The notes under the pieces: generated by a model
What the model saw: the letters and a program-made list of their open reading frames with translations, nothing else
Databases searched by the model: none
What the model was told of the DNA's origin: nothing
Translations under genes and position numbers: made by a program
Origin: an uncultured Rhodocyclaceae bacterium
GTDB taxonomy: Bacteria; Pseudomonadota; Gammaproteobacteria; Burkholderiales; Rhodocyclaceae
DNA length: 13,305 nt
Direction of reading: 5' to 3'
Assembly (NCBI GenBank): GCA_903930805.1
Contig: CAIYZZ010000168.1
Span: 1-13,305, forward strand
Part shown: one piece after another, positions 7,494 to 13,305 of the stretch
How positions within the stretch are numbered: the stretch's first letter is position 1
Layout: each line of letters starts with the position of its first letter

Positions 7494-7672
7494 ACTGGGG
7501 ATCGCCTGCCGAATTTTTTGCCATGGGCGGTTACGCCTTCTACGTATGGGGCAGTTTTGGCGCCTGTGTTTTGATGATGGTTGTGGAACCTATTCTGGCC
7601 AGCAAACGTCGAAGCTCCATTTTGTCCAGCTTGCGCCGCGAACATTTGGCCGAAACACTTGAAAATAAATGA
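7490..7672 (+). CDS. ccmD: CcmD, small haem exporter subunit
   Basis: A 60-residue membrane protein with one helix (about residues 13-33, from [10 protein letters not shown]) followed by a basic cytoplasmic tail (ASKRRSS). This is the usual CcmD layout. CcmD ties CcmC and CcmE to CcmAB and helps release holo-CcmE. The start ATG overlaps the ccmC stop (ATGA) and has GGAGG seven bases upstream; an in-frame ATG ten codons earlier, inside ccmC, lacks this support. CcmD is poorly conserved, so the name rests mainly on size, topology and its place between ccmC and ccmE. Confidence 0.9.
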   Translation: MNWGSPAEFFAMGGYAFYVWGSFGACVLMMVVEPILASKRRSSILSSLRREHLAETLENK

Positions 7673-8109
7673 AACCACGTCATAAGAGAATTGCCCTAAT
7701 CGCCGGCGGCTTGGCCGCATTGGCCATTGCCACCGTTTTCGTCATGCAGGCGCTCGACAGCAACATCGCCTTCTTCATAACGCCCAGTGAAATCGCCGCC
7801 GGCAAGGCACCGCAGGGTAAGGCCTTCCGCATCGGCGGCATGGTCAAGGAAGGCTCGATCAAGCGTGACAACCTGACGGTGTACTTTGTCGTCACCGACA
7901 CGGTGAAAGAGGTGCCCGTAGCCTACACTGGTATCCTGCCTGACCTGTTCAAGGAGGGCAAAGGTGCGGTGGCGCAGGGCAAGCTCGGTGCCGATGGCCT
8001 CTTCACCGCGAGCGAAGTACTGGCCAAGCACGACGAGAATTACATGCCGCCCGAGGCGAAACACGCCGTCGATCAGGCGCAAAAAGCTGCACAAACCCTA
8101 AAACAATAA
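7669..8109 (+). CDS. ccmE: CcmE, periplasmic haem chaperone
   Basis: Membrane-tethered periplasmic chaperone that carries haem covalently from CcmC to the CcmFH(I) ligase. The 146-residue protein has an N-terminal anchor (about residues 8-28, after KPRHKR), a beta-barrel domain of the OB-fold type ([11 protein letters not shown] onward) and the haem-attachment motif KHDENYMP with H121 as the covalent ligand and Y125 as the conserved tyrosine. Its start overlaps the ccmD stop (ATGA) with no Shine-Dalgarno sequence, so translation probably depends on coupling to ccmD. Histidine at the attachment site makes this the standard form, not the cysteine (CXXXY) variant. Confidence 0.97.
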   Translation: MKPRHKRIALIAGGLAALAIATVFVMQALDSNIAFFITPSEIAAGKAPQGKAFRIGGMVKEGSIKRDNLTVYFVVTDTVKEVPVAYTGILPDLFKEGKGAVAQGKLGADGLFTASEVLAKHDENYMPPEAKHAVDQAQKAAQTLKQ

Positions 8110-8126
8110 AGACAGGTTTCCTCCCC

Positions 8127-10067
8127 ATGATTCCAGAACTCGGCCATTTCGCCCTGATGCTCACCTTATTGATCGCGCTGGTGCAGGGCATCCTGCCGCT
8201 GGTCGGCGCCCAGCGCAACAACGCCCAGTGGATCGCCGTCGCGCGGCCGGCGGCGACAGCCGCCTTTCTGCTGATCGCCTTTGCCTTCGGCTGTCTGTCA
8301 TGGGCTTTCTACACAAACGACTTTTCGGTGAGCTATGTCGCCCAGCATTCCAATACCCAGCTACCGACGATCTACCGGTTCGCGGCGGTGTGGGGTGGTC
8401 ATGAAGGTTCGCTGCTACTGTGGATGCTGATGCTTGCCGGCTGGGCTCAGGCTGTGGTGCTGTTCTCGCGCCAGTTGCCCGCAGTCATGGTGGCGCGCGT
8501 GCTTGGTGTTCTCGGCTTGGTGCTGGTTGGCCTGATGGCTTTTGTCTTGCTGACCTCCAGCCCCTTCGATCGTTTGCTGCCGGCTGCCCAGGAAGGCCGC
8601 TCGCTCAATCCTTTGCTGCAGGACCCTGGACTGGTCTTTCACCCGCCAATGCTCTACATGGGCTATGTCGGCTTCGCAGTCGCCTTCGCCTTCGCCATCT
8701 CAGCCCTGCTGGCTGGCCAGCTAGATGCGGCCTGGGCGCGCTGGTCGCGCCCCTGGACGACCGCCGCGTGGATTTTCCTGACTCTCGGCATCGCGCTGGG
8801 CAGTTGGTGGGCATATTACGAACTGGGCTGGGGCGGCTGGTGGTTCTGGGATCCGGTCGAAAACGCCTCTTTCATGCCTTGGCTGGTCGGCACCGCGCTG
8901 ATCCATTCGCTCGCCGATACCGAGAAGCGCGGCAGTTTCAAGAACTGGACCGTGCTGCTGGCGATCGCGGCGTTCTCGCTTTCTCTGCTCGGCACCTTCC
9001 TCGTGCGTTCGGGCGTGCTCACCTCGGTGCATGCCTTTGCTACCGACCCGCGCCGTGGCATTTTCATCCTCTTCCTGCTTGCGGCCGTTGTCGGTAGTTC
9101 GCTGCTGCTGTTTGCCTGGCGTGCGCCCAAAGTCAGCCTGGGTGGCGGTTTTGCGCTGGTGTCGCGCGAAACCTTCTTGCTTGCCAATAACGTATTGCTG
9201 CTGGTGGCGTGCGGTGCGGTGCTGCTCGGTACGCTTTATCCGCTCATTATCGATGCGCTGGGCTTGGGCAAGCTTTCTGTCGGGGCACCTTACTTCAATG
9301 CGGTGTTCGTGCCGATCATGCTGCCCCTGCTGGTGCTGGTGGCGATGGGCCCACTCGCGCGCTGGAAGCATGCCGACCTGAAAGCGATCGGCCGCAAGCT
9401 GTGGCCGGCTGCCGTGATCGCGGTGATCGGTGGCATTGCCCTGCCCATGCTGGCCGGCGAATGGCACGCCTATGTCGCGCTGTCAATGACGCTGGCGGTG
9501 TGGATGGTCGCTGCCAGCGCTTTGCAGATTAAAGAACGCTTGAAGGCCGGTACGCCGCCGCGCGCCTGGTGGGGAATGCAGGTCGCCCACTTTGGTGTGG
9601 CGGTGTTTGTCGTGGGTGTGGCGATGGTCGGCGCCTACCAGGAAGAACGCGACGTGCGTATGGGGCCGGAAGACACGGTCACCGTCGGTGGCTACACCTT
9701 CAAATTCATCGGCGTACGTGATGCCAATGGCCCCAACTACCGTGCTTCTGTCGGCAGTGTCGAACTGTCGCAAGGCGGCCGTACGCTCAAGACTCTCTAC
9801 CCCGAAAAACGCAACTACGATTCGTCGTCGATGCCGATGACGGAAGCCGCCATCGATGCCAGCTTTACGCGCGACGTCTATGTTTCGCTCGGCGAGCCAT
9901 TGGAAAATGATGCTTGGGCGGTGCGCGTTTATTACAAGCCCTTCGTTGACTGGATCTGGGGCGGCTGCCTGCTGATGGCTCTGGGTGGCCTGCTCGCCGC
10001 CACCGATCGGCGCTATCGACTCAAAGCCAAACAGACAGAGATGGCTGCCGTGGGAGCGCCCGCATGA
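8127..10067 (+). CDS. ccmF: CcmF, cytochrome c haem lyase subunit
   Basis: Large polytopic membrane protein that, with CcmH and CcmI, transfers haem from CcmE to the CXXCH motif of apocytochrome c. It has 646 residues, typical for the family, with many predicted membrane helices. The WWD motif WGGWWFWDP lies at 235-243. Four conserved histidines are visible: H172 (VFHPPML), H260 (LIHSLA), H302 (SVHAF) and H488 (VAHFGVAVF). By my recollection of E. coli CcmF, these match the ligands of the b-type haem and of the WWD-bound haem. The early HEGSLLLW segment (H92) is also conserved. It begins 17 bases after ccmE, the one clear gap besides ccmA-ccmB, with only a weak ACAGG site upstream. Its stop overlaps ccmG. 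Confidence 0.97.
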   Translation: MIPELGHFALMLTLLIALVQGILPLVGAQRNNAQWIAVARPAATAAFLLIAFAFGCLSWAFYTNDFSVSYVAQHSNTQLPTIYRFAAVWGGHEGSLLLWMLMLAGWAQAVVLFSRQLPAVMVARVLGVLGLVLVGLMAFVLLTSSPFDRLLPAAQEGRSLNPLLQDPGLVFHPPMLYMGYVGFAVAFAFAISALLAGQLDAAWARWSRPWTTAAWIFLTLGIALGSWWAYYELGWGGWWFWDPVENASFMPWLVGTALIHSLADTEKRGSFKNWTVLLAIAAFSLSLLGTFLVRSGVLTSVHAFATDPRRGIFILFLLAAVVGSSLLLFAWRAPKVSLGGGFALVSRETFLLANNVLLLVACGAVLLGTLYPLIIDALGLGKLSVGAPYFNAVFVPIMLPLLVLVAMGPLARWKHADLKAIGRKLWPAAVIAVIGGIALPMLAGEWHAYVALSMTLAVWMVAASALQIKERLKAGTPPRAWWGMQVAHFGVAVFVVGVAMVGAYQEERDVRMGPEDTVTVGGYTFKFIGVRDANGPNYRASVGSVELSQGGRTLKTLYPEKRNYDSSSMPMTEAAIDASFTRDVYVSLGEPLENDAWAVRVYYKPFVDWIWGGCLLMALGGLLAATDRRYRLKAKQTEMAAVGAPA

Positions 10068-10591
10068 ACAAGTTTCTCCTGCCGCTGGGCATCTTCATCG
10101 TACTGGTCGGCTTTCTCGCCGTCGGCCTCAAACTCGATCCGCACGAAGTGCCCTCGCCCCTCATCAACAAACCGGCGCCGGATTTTAATTTGCCGTTGCT
10201 GCAAGACCCTAACAGAAATTTCTCGCCCAAGGAATTGCAGGGCAAGGTCTGGATGCTCAATGTCTGGGCCTCGTGGTGCCCCTCCTGCCGTGAAGAACAC
10301 CCGATCATTGTCGAGTCATCCAGGAAAGGTGAACTGCCCCCGGTCGTCGGTCTCAACTGGAAGGATAAACGCGATGACGGCATGCGCTGGTTGGCCCGCT
10401 ACGGTGACCCCTATTTCCTGTCGGTCTATGACAATGATGGTCGCGTCGGAATCAACTACGGTGTCTATGGTGCCCCGGAAACCTATCTGATCGACAAAGC
10501 CGGTGTGATTCGCTACAAAAGGATCGGTCCCATCACCCCCGAGGTGCTGAAAAATCAGATCTTGCCCAAGGTCAAGGAGCTGAACCAATGA
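10064..10591 (+). CDS. ccmG: CcmG/DsbE, thiol:disulfide oxidoreductase
   Basis: Membrane-anchored periplasmic thioredoxin-like protein that keeps apocytochrome c and CcmH cysteines reduced for haem attachment. The 175-residue product has one N-terminal anchor (about 4-22), the CcmG-type sequence KPAPDFNLPLL, the active site WCPSC (C72, C75) and the YGAPETYLID segment that holds the conserved cis-proline and an acidic residue typical of CcmG. The ATG overlaps the ccmF stop (ATGA), with GGGAG seven bases upstream. Its electrons normally come from CcdA or DsbD, neither of which is in this window. Confidence 0.96.
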   Translation: MNKFLLPLGIFIVLVGFLAVGLKLDPHEVPSPLINKPAPDFNLPLLQDPNRNFSPKELQGKVWMLNVWASWCPSCREEHPIIVESSRKGELPPVVGLNWKDKRDDGMRWLARYGDPYFLSVYDNDGRVGINYGVYGAPETYLIDKAGVIRYKRIGPITPEVLKNQILPKVKELNQ

Positions 10592-11049
10592 AGTTGCTGC
10601 TTACCGTATTGATGGCACTGTGTCTTGCCCATCCCGCGTTTGCCAAGGAAGCCACGCCGCTTGCCGAAGACCCTGCGGTCGAACAGCGCATGGTCAACAT
10701 CGCCGAAGAATTGCGCTGCCTGGTCTGCCAGAATGAATCCCTCGCCGGTTCGCGTGCCGATCTGGCGCAGGATTTGCGGCGCGAGGTGCGCACCCTGATC
10801 AAGGATGGCAAGACGGATCAAGAGGTGAAGGACTTTCTCGTCAGTCGCTACGGTGACTTCGTGCTCTACCGGCCGCAGGTCAAGCCCACCACTTACGTAT
10901 TGTGGATGGGACCGTTTGTCCTGCTGATCATCGGCATTGCCGTTCTGGTCAACTACCTGCGGCGCCGTAGTCGGCAGGTAGTTGACACGCCGCTGTCGGC
11001 AGAAGAGTGCCAACGCGCCGAAAGCCTGCTCAAGGAAAACAAATCATGA
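10588..11049 (+). CDS. ccmH: CcmH, apocytochrome thiol reductase/haem ligase subunit (short CycL type)
   Basis: Periplasm-facing redox protein that acts with CcmG on the CXXCH cysteines and docks with CcmF. The 153-residue product has a signal peptide ending near AFA-KE (residues 17-21), the signature LRCLVCQN with C44 and C47, a helical domain, and one C-terminal membrane helix (about 104-123) followed by RRRSR. It corresponds to the N-terminal half of E. coli CcmH; the other half is the separate ccmI gene downstream. AAGGAG lies eight bases before the ATG, which overlaps the ccmG stop. Confidence 0.96.
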   Translation: MKLLLTVLMALCLAHPAFAKEATPLAEDPAVEQRMVNIAEELRCLVCQNESLAGSRADLAQDLRREVRTLIKDGKTDQEVKDFLVSRYGDFVLYRPQVKPTTYVLWMGPFVLLIIGIAVLVNYLRRRSRQVVDTPLSAEECQRAESLLKENKS

Positions 11050-12275
11050 TGGGTTTTGCCATCGGCGCCACCCTCATGGTGGGCGTCACGCTCCTGCTGT
11101 TGCTGTTGCCCTTCCGTCGCCGTCCCGCCGTCGCCGACTTTTCCCGCCAGCAACTGAATGCCGCAATTTATCGCGACCAGTTCGCCGAACTGGAACGCGA
11201 CCGTAGCGAGGGTGCCCTGTCGCAAGCCGATTACGACCAGGCCCGCAGCGAACTGCAGCGCCGCCTGCTCGAAGACAGCAGCGCAGCGTCGGCAGACGCA
11301 GCGCCAACCGCGACCGCAAGCCGCATCGTGCCGACGCTCCTCGCCCTTATCTTGCCCCTCGGCGCCGTCCTGCTCTATCTGATCCTCGGTAGCCCTGTCG
11401 CGCTCAATCCGCAGTCGCAGGAAAAACAGTTCAGCCAGGACGACATTGAACGCATGGTCAGCGGCCTGTCCGCCAAACTTGAGAAGGAACCCGACAACCT
11501 GAAGGGCTGGGCCATGCTCGCCCGTTCCTACAAGTCGATGGGCCGCATCCCCGAAGCACTGCGCGCCTACGAGCGTGCCGGCAGTCTGGTTGAAACCAGC
11601 CCCGAACTGCTGGTCGATTACGCCGATGCGCTGGCGGCGAGTAGCGGCGGCTTCACACCCAAGGTGAATGGACTGATCAATAAGGCATTGCAACTCGACC
11701 CGACCAATGCGCAAGGCCTGTGGATGCGCGGCACGGCTGCCTTCGAGGCCAGGCAGTACGGCAAGGCCATTGCTGACTGGCAACGCCTGCTCGCCATGCT
11801 GGAGCCTGGCTCGGAAGATGCGCGGGTGGTCGAAGGCAATATTGCCGAAGCGCAGGAAAAGGGTGGCATCGCAACGCCAGCACCAAAAATCGGCGGACCA
11901 AAGGAAATCCCTTCAGGGACTGGCAAGACGGCAAAAGCCACCGTCAAGGGGCGCATCGAACTCGCTCCCAATCTATCCGGCAAGATTCCCTCCGGCGGCC
12001 TCCTGATGGTGGTCGCCCGGCCCAATGACGGCTCGCGCATGCCGATTGCCGTATTGCGCACCCCGGCTGCCCTGCCGTTTGACTTCGTCCTCGATGACAG
12101 TCTTTCGCTGACCCCGGACCGGCCGCTGTCCTCTTTCTCCGAAGTTCTCGTCGAGGCCCGTATCTCCCGGGGAGGACAAGCCGTGCCGCAAGCCGGCGAT
12201 CTGTTCGGGCCTGCCGTAACCGTGAAGCGTGGTGCAGACCGGGTGAAACTGCGCATTGACCAAGTCAGGCAGTGA
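11046..12275 (+). CDS. ccmI: CcmI, apocytochrome c chaperone with TPR domain
   Basis: Inner-membrane protein that binds the C-terminal part of apocytochrome c and delivers it to the CcmFH ligase. The 409-residue product has two membrane helices (about 3-22 and 93-118) around a charged cytoplasmic helical loop (YRDQFAELERDRSEG), then periplasmic TPR-type helices (about 152-183 and 222-258), and a C-terminal beta-rich domain from about 298 on. That last domain includes VKGRIELAP, the MPIAVLRTP strand and EVLVEARIS, typical of the CcmI/CycH C-terminus. The ATG chosen overlaps the ccmH stop (ATGA) with AAGGA nine bases upstream; the frame is open 13 codons further, and a second ATG follows directly. 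Pairing with the short CcmH is expected. Confidence 0.94.
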   Translation: MMGFAIGATLMVGVTLLLLLLPFRRRPAVADFSRQQLNAAIYRDQFAELERDRSEGALSQADYDQARSELQRRLLEDSSAASADAAPTATASRIVPTLLALILPLGAVLLYLILGSPVALNPQSQEKQFSQDDIERMVSGLSAKLEKEPDNLKGWAMLARSYKSMGRIPEALRAYERAGSLVETSPELLVDYADALAASSGGFTPKVNGLINKALQLDPTNAQGLWMRGTAAFEARQYGKAIADWQRLLAMLEPGSEDARVVEGNIAEAQEKGGIATPAPKIGGPKEIPSGTGKTAKATVKGRIELAPNLSGKIPSGGLLMVVARPNDGSRMPIAVLRTPAALPFDFVLDDSLSLTPDRPLSSFSEVLVEARISRGGQAVPQAGDLFGPAVTVKRGADRVKLRIDQVRQ

Positions 12276-12550
12276 TCTCGCGCCGCCAGTTCCTGCGCGG
12301 GAAATTTTCGACAGCCCAAAGCCCTTCGCTACCGGAGGGGAGTGCTTCATCGGTGAGCATCGGTTCGCAGTGCGTGGCTTTCAACAATGTTGTCTGCCGC
12401 AGTTGCGGCGATGCCTGTGGCGAGGCGGCGATCCGTTTTTCTCCGCGATTGGGGGGGGCCGCGTTGCCGGCAGTCATTGCTGCACGCTGCACCGGCTGTG
12501 GAGAGTGCGTCACCGCCTGCCCTTCCAGCGCCATAACGCTGGCAGCTTGA
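12272..12550 (+). CDS. napF: Shortened NapF-like ferredoxin
   Basis: A 92-residue iron-sulfur protein like NapF, the cytoplasmic accessory ferredoxin of periplasmic nitrate reductase. The N-terminus SRRQFLRGKF is the NapF hallmark. One cluster motif has the NapF middle-cluster pattern (C34, then C42-x2-C45-x3-C49, with VCRSCGDAC), and a second is a standard ferredoxin motif (C73, C76, C79, C83, with CTGCGEC). NapF is usually about 160 residues with three or four clusters, so at least the N-terminal cluster is missing here. Translation appears to start at GTG, overlapping the ccmI stop (GTGA); homology at the second residue leaves no later start possible. No other nap gene is visible. It may still serve Nap elsewhere in the genome, or have been kept for another iron-sulfur role. 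Confidence 0.8.
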   Translation: MISRRQFLRGKFSTAQSPSLPEGSASSVSIGSQCVAFNNVVCRSCGDACGEAAIRFSPRLGGAALPAVIAARCTGCGECVTACPSSAITLAA

Positions 12551-12641
12551 GGTAGCAAACTACCCGGGCTGAACGCTCACAGGTCAGGAACCTCGTCCCG
12601 ACCATGACGAGCAGGCCGAGGCCGGCGATCAGTCCGGAACT

Positions 12642-12719
12642 CGGCAGCCTGCTCAAAAACTGAAGTTCCACTCCCGCGTCGAAGCCGCCGTTTGGGCGGT
12701 GGCCAACCAACTAGGCTGA
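12642..12719 (+). pseudogene. Remnant of a NarL/LuxR-family response regulator, C-terminal end only
   Basis: The frame ending at TGA 12717-12719 reads KLKFHSRVEAAVWAV and a few more residues. This matches the last helix and tail of NarL-type DNA-binding regulators (commonly K-L-x-x-x-S-R-V-E-A-A-V-W). Just upstream, the run of five A at 12655-12659 appears to break the frame: in another frame the preceding codons read GSLLK, and one added A would join them as LLKKLKFHSR. Further upstream I cannot recognise the helix-turn-helix or any receiver domain, so most of the gene is gone. No start codon or ribosome-binding site makes sense here. The parent may have been a NarL-like regulator, perhaps nitrate-linked given the napF-like neighbour; that link is an inference. 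Confidence 0.6.
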
Positions 12720-12745
12720 AACGGCTATGCCCGGCTGTCGTTCAA

Positions 12746-12853
12746 CTAACTGGGCAGCTTGTCGAGATAAAGCAGGATGCGTGAGGCACCAATGAGAATG
12801 GCGATCACGAGGATTGCAGCGACCAGCTTGGCCCAGGTGGGCAATTTTTCCAT
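12746..12853 (-). CDS. Possible 35-residue single-helix membrane protein
   Basis: A short frame starting MEKLPTWAKLV, with a hydrophobic stretch (about residues 10-22, AAILVIAILIG within it), then SRILLYLDKLPS and a stop. One membrane helix with charged residues on both sides is typical of small bacterial membrane proteins, and its codons favour G/C third positions like the neighbouring genes. Against it, I see no Shine-Dalgarno sequence before the ATG and recognise no family. It lies downstream, on the same strand, of the secreted Lys/Pro-rich protein gene, with an inverted repeat between them. No function is proposed. Confidence 0.4.
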   Translation of the reverse strand: MEKLPTWAKLVAAILVIAILIGASRILLYLDKLPS

Positions 12854-12877
12854 CGGGTAGGTGAAGTAGGTGCAATA

Positions 12878-12906
12878 TGGAACCGGTTAGCAATACACCG
12901 GTTCCA
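12878..12906 (-). terminator. 10-bp perfect inverted repeat, possible terminator of the gene ending at 12928
   Basis: The arms TGGAACCGGT (12878-12887) and ACCGGTTCCA (12897-12906) are perfect complements around a nine-base loop. The repeat starts 21 bases past the stop codon of the minus-strand secreted protein gene, where a terminator is expected. No clear T-run follows on either strand, so it may be a weak or Rho-assisted terminator, an mRNA-stabilising hairpin or a protein-binding site. Confidence 0.45.
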
Positions 12907-12927
12907 GTTAAGCTGGGATGGCGGGAA

Positions 12928-13158
12928 TTACTTGCTTGCGGGTTTCTTCTTGGGCTTCGGCTTGGGCGCGCTTTTCTTGGTGGACTTGCCCGATTTTGGA
13001 GCCGGTGTGGTTTGACTACTCGTTACTGCAGGTTGGGCAGCCGAAGGTTGGATGACTACCGGCTGTGGTGCAGAAATCGCGCCACCTGCGTCAGCTGCCT
13101 GTGCGGTGACGGCGCAGAAAGCGGTCAGTGCGATAGCAAGGATTGATGTTTTTTTCAT
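12928..13158 (-). CDS. Small secreted Lys/Pro-rich protein of unknown function
   Basis: The 76-residue product begins with a clear Sec signal peptide (MKKTSILAIALTAF, then AVTAQA-AD, with cleavage probably after residue 21). The predicted mature part of about 55 residues is low-complexity: an Ala/Pro/Gln/Val/Thr segment, then a strongly basic tail of Lys, Pro and Ser (PKPKPKKKPASK). AGGAAAG six bases before the ATG is a good ribosome-binding site. It should be a periplasmic or exported small basic protein with little fixed structure. Such tails can bind nucleic acid, cell-wall polymers or membrane phosphates, but nothing here decides which. I recognise no named family. A low-complexity sequence makes coding status slightly less certain, though signal peptide and Shine-Dalgarno sequence together support it well. 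Confidence 0.75.
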   Translation of the reverse strand: MKKTSILAIALTAFCAVTAQAADAGGAISAPQPVVIQPSAAQPAVTSSQTTPAPKSGKSTKKSAPKPKPKKKPASK

Positions 13159-13242
13159 GGGTTACTTTCCTGATTCTGATTGATTGTGACGGGGTACCGC
13201 AAGTGTAAGCAGTTGCGACCACGTCAATCAGCCAAACAGGAG

Positions 13243-13305
13243 TCAAGTCACCCCGCTACCCAAGGTTTTCAGGGTGTGTTCGATGCGGAAATCGGGTGTA
13301 TAAAA
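13243..13305 (-). CDS. Possible 3' end of a gene entering from the right edge
   Basis: Reading the minus strand from the right edge gives 20 codons and a TGA: FYTPDFRIEHTLKTLGSGVT. Composition and codon choice (CGC ATC GAA CAC ACC CTG) look like coding sequence of this genome, but the piece is too short to assign to a family and only one of the three frames was open by chance or design. If real, the gene ends 84 bases before the start of the secreted Lys/Pro-rich protein on the same strand. Confidence 0.3.
   Translation of the reverse strand, partial: FYTPDFRIEHTLKTLGSGVT

Larger units (their letters stand above)
12551..12927. other. Low-density region after the ccm operon
   Basis: No long convincing gene is present on either strand. 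It opens with a 5-bp hairpin, GGTAG-CAAA-CTACC (12551-12564), directly after the napF-like stop. This could be part of a terminator but lacks a T-run. It is followed by the narL-type remnant (plus strand), a possible 35-residue membrane protein (minus strand) and a 10-bp inverted repeat, each listed separately. The stretch 12565-12640 shows nothing I recognise. Confidence 0.5.

Noticed and set aside
12510..12710. Minus-strand 66-codon frame with a hydrophobic stretch (SGLIAGLGLLVMVG)
   Set aside because: I considered a sorting-signal (PEP-CTERM-like) protein tail. It lacks the PEP motif, overlaps the narL remnant and the napF-like gene, and has no ribosome-binding site.
12711..12893. Minus-strand 60-codon frame overlapping the possible small membrane protein
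   Set aside because: Its composition is not protein-like (His/Arg-rich, no hydrophobic core), whereas the other frame over the same bases gives a clean membrane helix.
13159..13240. Promoter for the secreted Lys/Pro-rich protein, using TTGACG and TACACT on the minus strand
   Set aside because: The two elements are only 14 bases apart, too close for a normal sigma70 promoter, and no better pair was found.

Overview
The window looks like a chromosomal segment of a GC-rich (about 60%) betaproteobacterium able to live without oxygen, most likely near the Rhodocyclales. That placement is inferred from the gene set (System I cytochrome c maturation with a separate ccmI, a napF-like ferredoxin, a very large pyruvate:ferredoxin oxidoreductase) and not from a marker gene. 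No rRNA, tRNA, CRISPR array, transposase or phage gene was seen.

Region 1 (1-4963, minus strand) is a two-gene redox operon: an RnfB-like membrane-anchored polyferredoxin followed 47 bases downstream by a pyruvate/2-oxoacid:ferredoxin oxidoreductase that runs off the left edge. The oxidoreductase has at least 1346 residues and is still incomplete. The likely logic is that 2-oxoacids are oxidised to acyl-CoA and the low-potential electrons pass to the RnfB-like protein at the membrane. No other rnf gene is visible.

Region 2 (4964-5394) is a 431-base divergent intergenic region. It holds a good sigma70-like promoter for the minus-strand operon, flanked by an 8-bp inverted repeat, and a weaker candidate promoter for the ccm operon.

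Region 3 (5395-12550, plus strand) is a complete System I cytochrome c maturation operon, ccmABCDEFGHI, with a short napF-like ferredoxin gene at its end. CcmAB and CcmCD release and load haem, CcmE carries haem through the periplasm, CcmG and CcmH keep the apocytochrome cysteines reduced, and CcmF with CcmH and CcmI joins haem to apocytochrome. Nearly all genes overlap by ATGA/GTGA-type junctions. The exception is an 82-base GC-rich repeat-like insert between ccmA and ccmB.

Region 4 (12551-13305) is low-density and partly decayed. It contains the last codons of a NarL-type response regulator (plus strand) broken by an apparent frameshift, a possible 35-residue single-helix membrane protein and a 76-residue secreted Lys/Pro-rich protein (both minus strand), a strong 10-bp inverted repeat between those two, and what may be the last 20 codons of another minus-strand gene at the right edge.

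I found no convincing wholly new system. The points most worth following up are the long-form oxidoreductase with two large insertions in its electron-relay region, its pairing with an orphan RnfB, the shortened NapF coupled to ccmI, and the narL remnant.
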